Source: Mannheimia pernigra (GTDB lineage: Bacteria > Pseudomonadota > Gammaproteobacteria > Enterobacterales > Pasteurellaceae). From it: a DNA stretch of 64,000 bases. The position numbers were made by a program, and so were the translations under genes. A model generated the notes under the pieces. The model saw nothing but the letters and a program-made list of their open reading frames with translations, was not told where the DNA came from and ran no database searches. Where the stretch lies: positions 620,001 to 684,000 of the forward strand of contig NZ_CP055305.1 in the NCBI RefSeq assembly GCF_013377995.1, read 5' to 3'. Position 1 is the first letter of the stretch, and each line of letters begins with the position of its first letter. Shown here piece by piece: positions 8,120 through 16,330 of this stretch.

Positions 8120-9016
8120 TTAAACTCCTGCGGTTTCACGAATATATTTTCTGCCTTTGAGGGCGTATTCAAACGGGTTAGCGAGTGCTGGGTCTTGTTC
8201 GGCTTCCACCACCATCCAGCCTTTGTAATCGTGTTTTTCGAGGATCTCGAAAATCGGTTTGAAGTCGATTACGCCATCGCCTGGGACGGTAAATGTGCCT
8301 TTTTTCACCCCTTCTAAGAAGCTCAAATCTTTCGCTTTTACTTCGGCGACCACTTCGTCACGCACATCTTTTAAATGCACGTGAATAATGCGGTCAATGT
8401 ATTTTTCCAACACGCCGAGCATCGCTTTTTGGCAGCCTTCGGAGTAGTAAAGGTGGCCTGAATCGAATAACAGATAAACATCATCATTCACTTCTGCCAT
8501 ATAGCGATCAATCTCTTCTGGGGTTTGAATGCCCGTGCCCATATGATGATGCAAGCAGACTTTCATCCCTTTTTCCGCTGCCAGTTTTGCCAGCTCGTTA
8601 TAGCCTTCTGCCATACGTTTCCAGTCAGCATCGTCAAACACTGGTTTTTCTTTGAAGACTGATTTGGTTGTGCCTTGAATGCTGTGGCTCTGCTCGGAAC
8701 AGCCGATCACTTTTGCACCCATAGCGTGTAAGAAATCACGGTGTTTGATAAACTCAGCGATGGTCTCTTCACGTTTGCCATCGACAAAGAAAGTGCTGAA
8801 CCACGCATTACAAATCTGAATGCCACGTACGTCTAATTTGTGTTTTAGTACTTCAACATCTCGTGGATATTTGTTACCCACTTCACAGCCAGTGTAGCCC
8901 GCCAACGCCATTTCGCTCACGCACTGTTCGAAAGTGTTTTCTGCACCGAGCTCCGGCAAGTCATCGTTTGTCCAGCCGATAGGGGCAATGCCTAGTTGAA
9001 TGTTTTCTGCTTTCAT
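8120..9016 (-). CDS. iolE: Inosose dehydratase (2-keto-myo-inositol dehydratase)
   Basis: Dehydrates scyllo-inosose to 3D-trihydroxycyclohexane-1,2-dione, step two of inositol breakdown. The 298-residue protein is a xylose-isomerase-like TIM barrel. IolE-type segments are GIAPIGWTNDDLPELG at the N terminus, GYTGCEVGNKYP, CLHHHMGTGIQTPEEIDRYM, LLFDSGHLYYSEG, and IIHVHLKDVR with metal-binding Glu, Asp and His residues. ATG 9016 was preferred to 9118 because AGAGG sits before it and homology begins there. It lies between iolD and iolG in the same operon. Confidence 0.93.
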   Translation of the reverse strand: MKAENIQLGIAPIGWTNDDLPELGAENTFEQCVSEMALAGYTGCEVGNKYPRDVEVLKHKLDVRGIQICNAWFSTFFVDGKREETIAEFIKHRDFLHAMGAKVIGCSEQSHSIQGTTKSVFKEKPVFDDADWKRMAEGYNELAKLAAEKGMKVCLHHHMGTGIQTPEEIDRYMAEVNDDVYLLFDSGHLYYSEGCQKAMLGVLEKYIDRIIHVHLKDVRDEVVAEVKAKDLSFLEGVKKGTFTVPGDGVIDFKPIFEILEKHDYKGWMVVEAEQDPALANPFEYALKGRKYIRETAGV

Positions 9017-9052
9017 AGAGAAACCTCTTGGTTTGTAGAGATAATTAAGAGT

Positions 9053-9096
9053 ACAAGCGGTAGATTTTGTAAAAAAATTTGCAAAATTGACCGCTT
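9053..9096. repeat. Inverted USS pair inside the iolD-iolE intercistronic gap
   Basis: ACAAGCGGT (9053-9061) and ACCGCTTG (9089-9096) flank an AT-rich loop. It lies between two genes of one apparent operon, so it may attenuate iolE/iolG or stabilise message ends. Confidence 0.6.
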
Positions 9097-9137
9097 GATG
9101 TTCTCCCCTCTTTAGCAAAGAGAGGATTGTTTTTTAA

Positions 9138-11072
9138 CTAATACTTCCGAGCCTTCTCTAACTGCTCTTCGGAGCGTTGGCGGGCTTGTTGAATACGCTC
9201 GCTGTCAGAGACTTCCGCCACGCCCACGTGCCACCAACAGCCGTAGCCGTGAGCCATCGTTTTCGGCAACACTTTAATGTCGATTAGCGTGGAAACAGTT
9301 TGCTGTTTTGCATCAAGAAGTGCCGCACGTAGTTCGGCTTCGTTGGTCACACGGTAAGTTTTGCAACCGTAGGCTTCGGCGTTTTTCGCAAAATCAATTG
9401 GCACTAAACCACCATTTAGCTGGTTACTTTGGGCATTACGGAAACGGAATTCCGTGCCGAAGCTATCCATACCGTTGCCGATTTGCAGGTTGTTGATACA
9501 GCCGTTAGTCATATTGTCAAACAGCACCACGTTGATTTTTTTGCCTTCTTGCACGGAGGTGACTAATTCGGTGTGAGCCATTAAGTAAGAGCCGTCACCG
9601 AGTAGAGCATAAACTTCTTGCTCAGGTCTGGCGATTTTCACGCCGACCGCCGCACTCACTTCGTAGCCCATACAGGAGTAGCCGTATTCGAGGTGGTAGG
9701 TCTCTTCGCCTTTGCTTAACCAAGTACGTTGTAAATCACCTGGCAAGCTACCCGCGGCAGCGACGATAATGCCATCGTTTTCAATAGTTTCATTTACAAT
9801 CCCCAGCACTTGTGATTGGGTCAATTGCGAGCCAGTGAGTTGGATAAATTCGTTATGCACGGCTTTGTGATCGAGGTTATCATTGATTTCAGGGGTGAAA
9901 TCTGGGCTATATTGAATACTACGCAGACGTTGAATTTCTGCTGCAAAGTCTGCTTTGGCTGCCCGAATTTCATTGCCCCATTGTGCTTGATAACCGCTTG
10001 GAATCGCTTGGCTTAACGCTTCTAATGCGGTTTTTGCATCGGCAACAATTTGTATGCCGTCTAATTTATAGGCATCGAAACGAGCCACATTGATATTTAA
10101 GAACTGTACGTCGGGATTTTGGAACATCCATTTCGAAGATGTGGTGAAATCGGTGTAGCGTGTGCCGATACCGATGACTAAATCTGCCTCTTTCGCTAAA
10201 CGGTTTGCAGCTAAACAGCCCGTTTCACCCACGCCACCCACGTTTAATTCGTAGTCAGACACCACCGCACTTTTACCTGCTTGGGTTTCAGCAAACGGAA
10301 TTCCAAATTGTTTTGCAAATTTTTGCAAAATTTGACCCGCTTGTGAGTAACGTACTCCACCACCGCAGACGATCAGTGGTTTTTTCTTGGCGGTAATTAG
10401 TTTCACTGCATCATCAATCATTGCTGCCGTCGGCAAGGTGCGTTCTAGGCGATGTACACGTTTTTGTAAAAAGCTATTCGGGAAGTCGAAACTTTCCGCT
10501 TGCACATCTTGCGGCAATGCAATTGTTACTGCTCCAGTTTCCGCAGGATCAGTTAAAACACGGAACGCATTGATACAGGCACTCATTAACTGTTCTGGGC
10601 GTTGTACTCTGTCCCAATATTTACTGACAGAGCGGAAGGCATCATTGGTGCTGATGCTTAAGTCGTAAGGTTGTTCGATTTGTTGCAAAACGGGGTCTGG
10701 CTGGCGAGTAGCAAACACATCACCTGGTAATAATAGTAGTGGAATGCGGTTTGCTGTGGCATTTGCGGCTGCGGTGATCATATTTGCCGCACCTGGTCCG
10801 ACAGACGAGGTGCAAGCGATGGTTTTTTGACGTAAATTTTGTTTCGCAAAGCCCATCGCCAAATGAGCCATACCTTGTTCGTTTCTACCTTGATACAGTG
10901 TTAGTTCACCTGCATTTTGAGCAAGTGCCTGCCCGATTCCTAATACATTGCCGTGTCCAAAGATTGCGGCAACTCCGTGAACAAATTTGATCTCTTTACC
11001 ATCGACTTCAAGATATTGATTATCTAAAAATTGTATTAGTGCTTGTGCGACGGTTAAACGAGTTGTTTCCAT
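9138..11072 (-). CDS. iolD: 3D-(3,5/4)-trihydroxycyclohexane-1,2-dione acylhydrolase (ThDP-dependent)
   Basis: Opens the cyclic dione to 5-deoxyglucuronate, step three of inositol breakdown. The 644 residues follow the thiamine-diphosphate enzyme layout. The N-terminal PYR domain has FVHGVAAIFGHGNVLG and MAHLAMGFAKQ, the middle domain LIVCGGGVRYS, and the C-terminal PP domain the ThDP/Mg motif GDGSYLMAHTEL running to NMTNGCINNLQ. The length is typical of IolD. It is the first gene of the leftward operon and faces iolC across a 263-bp divergent promoter region with CRP and TGAAA-N6-TTTC sites. A degenerate USS lies within it near 10340. Confidence 0.95.
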   Translation of the reverse strand: METTRLTVAQALIQFLDNQYLEVDGKEIKFVHGVAAIFGHGNVLGIGQALAQNAGELTLYQGRNEQGMAHLAMGFAKQNLRQKTIACTSSVGPGAANMITAAANATANRIPLLLLPGDVFATRQPDPVLQQIEQPYDLSISTNDAFRSVSKYWDRVQRPEQLMSACINAFRVLTDPAETGAVTIALPQDVQAESFDFPNSFLQKRVHRLERTLPTAAMIDDAVKLITAKKKPLIVCGGGVRYSQAGQILQKFAKQFGIPFAETQAGKSAVVSDYELNVGGVGETGCLAANRLAKEADLVIGIGTRYTDFTTSSKWMFQNPDVQFLNINVARFDAYKLDGIQIVADAKTALEALSQAIPSGYQAQWGNEIRAAKADFAAEIQRLRSIQYSPDFTPEINDNLDHKAVHNEFIQLTGSQLTQSQVLGIVNETIENDGIIVAAAGSLPGDLQRTWLSKGEETYHLEYGYSCMGYEVSAAVGVKIARPEQEVYALLGDGSYLMAHTELVTSVQEGKKINVVLFDNMTNGCINNLQIGNGMDSFGTEFRFRNAQSNQLNGGLVPIDFAKNAEAYGCKTYRVTNEAELRAALLDAKQQTVSTLIDIKVLPKTMAHGYGCWWHVGVAEVSDSERIQQARQRSEEQLEKARKY

Positions 11073-11089
11073 AAAGCCCCCTTGTATGG

Positions 11090-11112
11090 TAACCGCTACA
11101 AGCGGTTATTTT
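11090..11112. repeat. Small hairpin containing a USS core in the iolD leader
   Basis: AACCGCT ACA AGCGGTT is a perfect 7-bp inverted repeat. On the + strand it is followed by ATTTTTT. It lies just upstream of the iolD start. Confidence 0.5.
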
Positions 11113-11131
11113 TTCGTAAAAACTTGCAAAA

Positions 11132-11147
11132 TGAAAATTTTATTTCA
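11132..11147. promoter_or_regulatory. Candidate RpiR/IolR-type operator for iolD
   Basis: TGAAA ATTTTA TTTCA is a TGAAA-N6-TTTCA palindrome. It lies between the iolD start (11072) and the perfect CRP site at 11177, in the same relative order as in the other iol-region promoters. Confidence 0.6.
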
Positions 11148-11176
11148 TTATTTTATCAGCAAAATTAAAAAAAAGA

Positions 11177-11192
11177 TGTGAGCAGCCTCACA
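11177..11192. promoter_or_regulatory. CRP-binding site (perfect consensus) for iolD
   Basis: TGTGAGCAGCCTCACA matches TGTGA-N6-TCACA exactly. It is about 105 bp upstream of iolD and points to catabolite control of the iolDEG operon. Confidence 0.8.
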
Positions 11193-11224
11193 TTTTTACT
11201 AATTCGCGGCATTTTAGTGCAAAG

Positions 11225-11240
11225 TGAGAGTAAGATCACA
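11225..11240. promoter_or_regulatory. CRP-binding site for iolC
   Basis: TGAGAGTAAGATCACA matches TGTGA-N6-TCACA at nine of ten fixed positions. It is about 96 bp upstream of the iolC start, on the iolC side of the divergent promoter region. Confidence 0.7.
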
Positions 11241-11267
11241 GAAATGATAATTTAAATAGAATAAAAT

Positions 11268-11283
11268 TGAAATAAAAATTTCG
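11268..11283. promoter_or_regulatory. Candidate RpiR/IolR-type operator for iolC
   Basis: TGAAA TAAAAA TTTCG is a TGAAA-N6-TTTC(A/G) palindrome between the iolC-side CRP site and the iolC start. Confidence 0.58.
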
Positions 11284-11335
11284 TTTTTGTATTATAAGTA
11301 AAGTTGAAACAAATTTTCATTGAAAGGAGTACTTT

Positions 11336-13252
11336 ATGACGACTGTTAATCATCAAGATCGTCCGTTGGATTTAATCTGTTTAGGGCGAGTAGCTGTCGA
11401 TTTATACGGGCAGCAAATCGGTTCTCGTTTAGAAGAGATGACAACTTTTGCCAAATATTTAGGCGGTTCATCGGGTAATGTCGCTTATGGTACCGCGGTT
11501 CAAGGTTTGCGTTCTTCAATGTTGGCTCGTGTGGGCGATGAGCATATGGGGCGTTTCCTGCGCGAAGAATTGCAAAGTGTTGGCGTCGATACCAGCCATT
11601 TAATTACCGATAAAGAACGTTTAACCGCATTGGTGATATTAGGAATCAAGGATAAAGAGACCTTTCCTTTAATTTTTTATCGTGATAACTGTGCGGATAT
11701 GGCAATTACCAAAGATGATTTTAGTGAGGCGTATATTGCTTCTAGTCGTGCATTGGCAATCACTGGTACGCACCTTTCTAATCCAAAGACCCGTGAAGCA
11801 GTGTTGACTGCCTTAGAATATGCAGGTAGAAATGAGGTAAAACGTGCTTTAGATATTGACTATCGTCCTGTGCTATGGGGATTGACCTCACTCGGCGATG
11901 GAGAGACCCGTTATATTGATAGTGCAGAAGTAACGAAATCTTTACAAGAAGTGTTACATCATTTCGATGTGATTGTCGGTACGGAAGAAGAGTTCCATAT
12001 TGCAGGTGGCTCAACGGATACGCTCACGGCATTGAAAAATGTACGTAAAGTGTCGAAGGCAACATTAGTGTGCAAACGTGGAGCATTAGGCTGCTCGGTA
12101 TTTGAGGGGGAATTACCTGATGATCTAGATGGTGGTTTGAATGTGTATGGCGTGCGTGTTGAAGTGCTAAATGTGCTGGGAGCAGGTGATGCCTTTATGT
12201 CTGGTTTACTACGTGGTTACTTAAATAATGAAGGTTGGGAGCAAGCTTGTCGTTATGCGAATGCTTGTGGTGCGTTAGTGGTTTCTCGTCACGGTTGTTC
12301 TCCTGCAATGCCTACTAAGCGTGAGCTAGATGATTATCTCACTCGTGCAGAAAGCGTGCCTCGTCCTGATTTAGATGAACGCCTTAACCATTTGCACCGC
12401 GTCACTACCCGCAAAAAATCATGGGAAAATCTTTGTATTTTTGCGTTCGACCACCGCAAACAGCTGGTGGATATGGCGAACAAAGTCGGGGCAGATGTCG
12501 ATCGTATTCCGAAGCTCAAACAACTTCTGTTAAAAGCGATGGAGCAGACCGCAGCGGAGGCAGGACTTCTGCAAAATCAAGCAGGGATTTTAGCGGACAC
12601 TACTTTCGGGCAAGATGCGTTAAATGAGATTACTGGAACAAATTACTGGATTGCACGCCCAATTGAAGAGCCATCTTCTCGTCCGTTAGAGCTCGAATAT
12701 GGCGATCTTGGTACACAACTGGCTTCATTTCCTCGTGATCATGTAATTAAATGTTTGGCGTTCTATCATCCGAATGATGAAAGCGGTTTAAAAGCTCGCC
12801 AAGATCGCAAATTGAAAGAGGTGTATCAAGCGTGCAGCCGTACTGGTCACGAATTGTTGTTAGAAATTATTCTGCCAGCCGATATGCCGCAGGACGAACA
12901 GTATTACAACGAAGCGATTACCCATTTCTATCAACTTGGTATTAAACCAGAGTGGTGGAAATTACCAGGTGTTTCAACAGCCCAATGGCAAGCAATTTCT
13001 GCGACTATTGAAGAGAATGACCCAGATTGTCGTGGTATTCTGATATTAGGTTTAGATGCACCGCTTGATGTATTTAAAGCCACCTTTGAACAAGCCAGAG
13101 GCTGTGAAAAAGTAAAAGGTTTTGCGGTAGGCAGAACTATTTTCGGTGAACCGTCAGAAAAATGGCTTGCAGGACAATTAGATGATCATGCATTGATTCA
13201 AGCTGTATCAGAAAAATATAGAACCTTAATTGACCTCTGGCAAAAACGCTAA
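11336..13252 (+). CDS. iolC: Bifunctional 5-dehydro-2-deoxygluconokinase / DUF2090 (aldolase-like) protein
   Basis: Phosphorylates 5-dehydro-2-deoxygluconate in inositol breakdown. Residues 1 to about 330 are a PfkB/ribokinase domain: substrate region GGSSGNVAYGTAVQGL, and the anion-hole/catalytic motif NVLGAGDAFMSGLL with the conserved GAGD. Residues from about 345 to 638 form a DUF2090 domain (NLCIFAFDHRKQLVDM, LLEIILPADMPQDE, FAVGRTIFGEPSEKWL), a TIM-barrel module likely to be the 5-dehydro-2-deoxyphosphogluconate aldolase. The fusion is known in other proteobacteria, so no separate iolJ is needed. GAAAGGAG precedes the ATG. It is followed by its own terminator. The kinase assignment is firm; the aldolase role of DUF2090 is family-based inference. 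Confidence 0.92.
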   Translation: MTTVNHQDRPLDLICLGRVAVDLYGQQIGSRLEEMTTFAKYLGGSSGNVAYGTAVQGLRSSMLARVGDEHMGRFLREELQSVGVDTSHLITDKERLTALVILGIKDKETFPLIFYRDNCADMAITKDDFSEAYIASSRALAITGTHLSNPKTREAVLTALEYAGRNEVKRALDIDYRPVLWGLTSLGDGETRYIDSAEVTKSLQEVLHHFDVIVGTEEEFHIAGGSTDTLTALKNVRKVSKATLVCKRGALGCSVFEGELPDDLDGGLNVYGVRVEVLNVLGAGDAFMSGLLRGYLNNEGWEQACRYANACGALVVSRHGCSPAMPTKRELDDYLTRAESVPRPDLDERLNHLHRVTTRKKSWENLCIFAFDHRKQLVDMANKVGADVDRIPKLKQLLLKAMEQTAAEAGLLQNQAGILADTTFGQDALNEITGTNYWIARPIEEPSSRPLELEYGDLGTQLASFPRDHVIKCLAFYHPNDESGLKARQDRKLKEVYQACSRTGHELLLEIILPADMPQDEQYYNEAITHFYQLGIKPEWWKLPGVSTAQWQAISATIEENDPDCRGILILGLDAPLDVFKATFEQARGCEKVKGFAVGRTIFGEPSEKWLAGQLDDHALIQAVSEKYRTLIDLWQKR

Positions 13253-13266
13253 TGTCATCCTACCTA

Positions 13267-13297
13267 AACCCCTCGCTGATGTGAGGGGTTTTCTTTT
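13267..13297 (+). terminator. Terminator after iolC
   Basis: AACCCCTC pairs with GAGGGGTT (8 bp) around GCTGATGT and is followed by TTCTTTT. Confidence 0.85.
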
Positions 13298-13318
13298 GTA
13301 AAAATTGCTGAAATAGGA

Positions 13319-13363
13319 CCGCTTGATGCCCGAATTTTCTTAAAAAGAGAAATATCGGGCAAA
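13319..13363. repeat. Palindromic element upstream of GH29 gene (copy B)
   Basis: CCGCTTG is followed by ATGCCCGA and, 22 bases on, TCGGGCAAA. It is nearly the same as 1201-1247. A perfect CRP site follows 27 bp downstream. Confidence 0.6.
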
Positions 13364-13389
13364 TTCCTCTTTTCGCAAAATGGAGTAAA

Positions 13390-13405
13390 TGTGAAGCAGT
13401 TCACA
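13390..13405. promoter_or_regulatory. CRP-binding site (perfect consensus) for the GH29-PTS operon
   Basis: TGTGAAGCAGTTCACA matches TGTGA-N6-TCACA exactly, 105 bp upstream of the GH29 start. Confidence 0.8.
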
Positions 13406-13463
13406 TTCTAGATATAAATTCCCGTTCATTTTATGAAATAAATGGTTTTACTTTTGCAAATAA

Positions 13464-13479
13464 TGAAAAATATATTTCA
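13464..13479. promoter_or_regulatory. Candidate RpiR/IolR-type operator for the GH29-PTS operon
   Basis: TGAAA AATATA TTTCA lies 31 bp before the GH29 start and downstream of the CRP site. It matches the palindrome found at the other three iol-region promoters. Confidence 0.6.
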
Positions 13480-13509
13480 GTTTCATTCTGTTTGAATAGG
13501 AGTCTATGT

Positions 13510-14850
13510 ATGAATAAAAACGCTTCGCCAACTCGATTTCATGCCAGTTGGGAATCAATAAAGCAACATCAAGTCCCAGAATGGTATGAGGATGCAAAAT
13601 TCGGTATTTTTATCCACTGGGGGATCTATTCTGTGCCTGCTTTTGCCCCGCCAACTTGCCAGTTAGGCGAAATTGATATTGATGAACAGTGGTTCTGCAA
13701 TAACCCCTATGCAGAATGGTATGCAAATTCTATTAATGTGAAGAAAGGCCCGACTTACGAACATCATTTGAAAACCTACGGCGAAGATTTTGCCTACAAT
13801 GATTTTATTCCTCAGTGGAAAGCTGAAAAATGGCAGCCGAAAGCGTGGGCAGAGTTGTTTGCTAAGGCAGGGGCAAAATATGTGGTATTAACGACTAAAC
13901 ATCACGATGGCTTCTGTTTGTTCCCAAGCAAATACACCGATTTCAATGCCACTTTGCAGGGGCCAAAACGCGATATTATGGGAGAGTTAACTGACCATAT
14001 ACGTGGTCAAGGTTTAAAAATGGGGGCGTACTACTCTGGCATTATTGATTGGACTTATTCCTCTGTTCCTATTTTTACCGAGAGCCAAAATTTCTCAAAT
14101 GCTTGCCCAACCTATGAATATGCAGACTATGCGTACAAACAAGTTATTGAGTTAATTGATCGTTATAAACCAGAAGTATTATGGAATGATATTGGTTGGC
14201 CATTGGTCGGCGAGCATATGCTACCACATTTGTTTGCCCATTATTACAACACTGTTCAAGGTGGCGTAGTTGATGATCGTTGGAACAAACTCTGGTGCGA
14301 TTTCACTTCTAAAGAGTACAAACACGGTGTAGCTTCTCGTGAGAAAAAATGGGAGATGTGTCGTGGAATGGGACTGTCGTTTGGTTATAACCAAGTAGAA
14401 GATGAAAGCCATCTAATTTCAGTGAAAGATCTAATTTCATTGTTGGTTGAAACAGTTGCAGATAATGGCAACTTATTGCTGAATATAGGTCCGAAAGCGG
14501 ATGGTACAATCCCAGAGGAGCAGGTTGAACGTTTGTTAGCCTTAGGAGCTTGGTTAGATATTAACGGAGAGGGTATTTATAAATCCCGTTGTAGCCAACA
14601 GCCAACTGAGAAAGTGGGTGATGTAACTTATCGCTATACTAATGTCGGACAAGATCTCTACCTCTATATTGATGGTTTAACCGAGAGGGAGGCTAAGTTG
14701 CCGTTATCGGTATATGGCGAGCTGCACGCTCTTAATCCTGAATTACAGTTTGAAGTAGAACTAGGTCTACAAGGTCGAGTACTACATATTCAAAATTACC
14801 AACCAGATTGGTATGTATTGGGCTTTAAAATTGCTAATGAGGGAAAATAA
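13510..14850 (+). CDS. GH29 alpha-L-fucosidase-like glycoside hydrolase, cytoplasmic
   Basis: Predicted to remove alpha-linked L-fucose (or a related sugar) from an imported substrate. The 446-residue protein has no signal peptide. GH29 features are WYEDAKFGIFIHWGIYSVP near the N terminus, KYVVLTTKHHDGFCLFPS, YYSGIIDWTY, PEVLWNDIGWP (the Asp is the expected nucleophile), and LLVETVADNGNLLLNIGPKADG near the end of the catalytic domain. A short beta domain follows. ATG 13510 was chosen because AGGAG lies seven bases upstream; an in-frame TTG at 13492 overlaps that RBS. It is two bases before the PTS EIIC gene, so its substrate may arrive phosphorylated. No fucose-catabolic genes are in view, so the true substrate is open. 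Confidence 0.85.
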   Translation: MNKNASPTRFHASWESIKQHQVPEWYEDAKFGIFIHWGIYSVPAFAPPTCQLGEIDIDEQWFCNNPYAEWYANSINVKKGPTYEHHLKTYGEDFAYNDFIPQWKAEKWQPKAWAELFAKAGAKYVVLTTKHHDGFCLFPSKYTDFNATLQGPKRDIMGELTDHIRGQGLKMGAYYSGIIDWTYSSVPIFTESQNFSNACPTYEYADYAYKQVIELIDRYKPEVLWNDIGWPLVGEHMLPHLFAHYYNTVQGGVVDDRWNKLWCDFTSKEYKHGVASREKKWEMCRGMGLSFGYNQVEDESHLISVKDLISLLVETVADNGNLLLNIGPKADGTIPEEQVERLLALGAWLDINGEGIYKSRCSQQPTEKVGDVTYRYTNVGQDLYLYIDGLTEREAKLPLSVYGELHALNPELQFEVELGLQGRVLHIQNYQPDWYVLGFKIANEGK

Positions 14851-14852
14851 CT

Positions 14853-16193
14853 ATGAGCATTTCACAACGTTTTATTGATTTTATGAATACGCACGTTGCC
14901 CCAGTAGCACGCCGTATGGAAAATCAACCGCACATTTCCGCCATTCGTGACGGCTTTATTGTTGTGCTACCATTTTTGATTGTTGGTAGCTTTATTATGA
15001 TTTTGCTGATTCCTCCGTTTGATGAAAATACAACTAATGCATTCGGTCAAGCTTGGTGGAGGTTCTCTAATTGGGCAAGTCCTTATGGTTGGAATTTCTT
15101 CCAAATGTCCTTTAATGCTATTTCGCTTTTTACCTCAGCCAGTATTGCTTATAACCTTGCTAAAGCCTATAAACGGGAACCTCTACCTGCTGCATTCCTC
15201 TCTGTGATGGCATTTTTATTAGTAGCAACGCCAGTGAAAGATGGAATGATGGACATCAAATTCTTTGGCGGCATCGGGCTTTTCTCTGCAATCTTTATTG
15301 CCATTTATTCAGTGGAAATGACCCGCTTGTTAGAGTTCTTAAAAATTAAGATAAGCTTACCAAAAGAAGTGCCACACGCAGTGGCTGAATCACTTAATAT
15401 TGTAATTCCAATTTTAGCCATTTTACTTACGCTCTACCCGTTCTCAATTTGGGTAGAAAGTGAAACTGGTAGAAATATTCCACAGTTGATTATGGACTTT
15501 ATGGCTCCGCTTATTGCTGTGAGTGATTCCTTAGGAGCAATTTGTCTCTTTGTTATTGCAACACACTTGCTCTGGTTCTTGGGGATTAATGGTTCGCTAG
15601 TATTAATGCAACTCTGGACACCATTCTTATTACAAAATATGGCGGCAAATTTAGCAGCATTCCAAGCAGGAGAGCCATTACCGTTTATCATCACTAACTC
15701 ATTCTGGGATTTTTATATTGTCCATGGCGCATCAGGTGGAGTAATTGCGTTAGCCTTCTTACTTGTTCGTAGTAAATCTGTACACTTGCGTTCAATTGGT
15801 AAAATTGGTTTGGTACCGTCATTCTTCTCTATCGGTGAGCCAATTGTGTACGGCGTGCCAATGGTGGTGAACCCGCTATTTTTTATCCCGTTGATTTTAG
15901 CTCCATTAGCAAATGCAGTAATTGCTTATCTCATTTTAGATTTTGACCTAATCCATCGCATTTACTTGATGGCTCCTTGGACAACACCAGCACCCATCGG
16001 AGCATACTTAGTTTCCGCGGGTGATATTTGGGCACCAATTTTAAGTATCGCTTTGATTATTTTGGATATTTTCATCTACTACCCATTCTTCAAAATGTAT
16101 GAAAAAATTTGTGTAGAGAAAGAAAAATCACAAACTCTGAGCGAAGAAGAGCAAAAAGAGTTGATTGAAAAAGCAAAATTAGCGGCACAATAA
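14853..16193 (+). CDS. PTS sugar transporter EIIC, lactose/cellobiose family
   Basis: Membrane translocation subunit of a phosphotransferase system. The 446-residue protein begins MSISQRFIDFMNTHVAPVAR, has about ten hydrophobic segments, and carries PTS_EIIC (cellobiose/diacetylchitobiose) signatures: HISAIRDGFIVVLPFLIVGS, LLWFLGINGSLVL, PSFFSIGEPIVYGVPMVVNP and MAPWTTPAPIGAYL. It needs EIIA and EIIB partners of the Lac family, and none is in this window. It is coupled to the GH29 gene with a two-base gap, so the two very likely act on the same oligosaccharide. A terminator follows. Confidence 0.9.
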   Translation: MSISQRFIDFMNTHVAPVARRMENQPHISAIRDGFIVVLPFLIVGSFIMILLIPPFDENTTNAFGQAWWRFSNWASPYGWNFFQMSFNAISLFTSASIAYNLAKAYKREPLPAAFLSVMAFLLVATPVKDGMMDIKFFGGIGLFSAIFIAIYSVEMTRLLEFLKIKISLPKEVPHAVAESLNIVIPILAILLTLYPFSIWVESETGRNIPQLIMDFMAPLIAVSDSLGAICLFVIATHLLWFLGINGSLVLMQLWTPFLLQNMAANLAAFQAGEPLPFIITNSFWDFYIVHGASGGVIALAFLLVRSKSVHLRSIGKIGLVPSFFSIGEPIVYGVPMVVNPLFFIPLILAPLANAVIAYLILDFDLIHRIYLMAPWTTPAPIGAYLVSAGDIWAPILSIALIILDIFIYYPFFKMYEKICVEKEKSQTLSEEEQKELIEKAKLAAQ

Positions 16194-16215
16194 CGTTTAA
16201 AAAGCAAAAAATGAA

Positions 16216-16247
16216 ATGGCTATTCCAAGTGAATAGTCATTTTTTTG
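16216..16247 (+). terminator. Terminator after PTS EIIC gene
   Basis: ATGGCTATTC pairs with GAATAGTCAT (one G-U pair) around CAAGT and is followed by seven T. Confidence 0.78.
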
Positions 16248-16330
16248 CAAATTTTTTCGAAATTTCAACCGCTTGTTGCTAAAATAGTGCGGTGCATTTA
16301 GCCAATTATTTTAATAACTAGGAAAAAGAA

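Noticed and set aside
13492..13509. TTG start for the GH29 gene
   Set aside because: It overlaps the AGGAG ribosome-binding site of the ATG at 13510.
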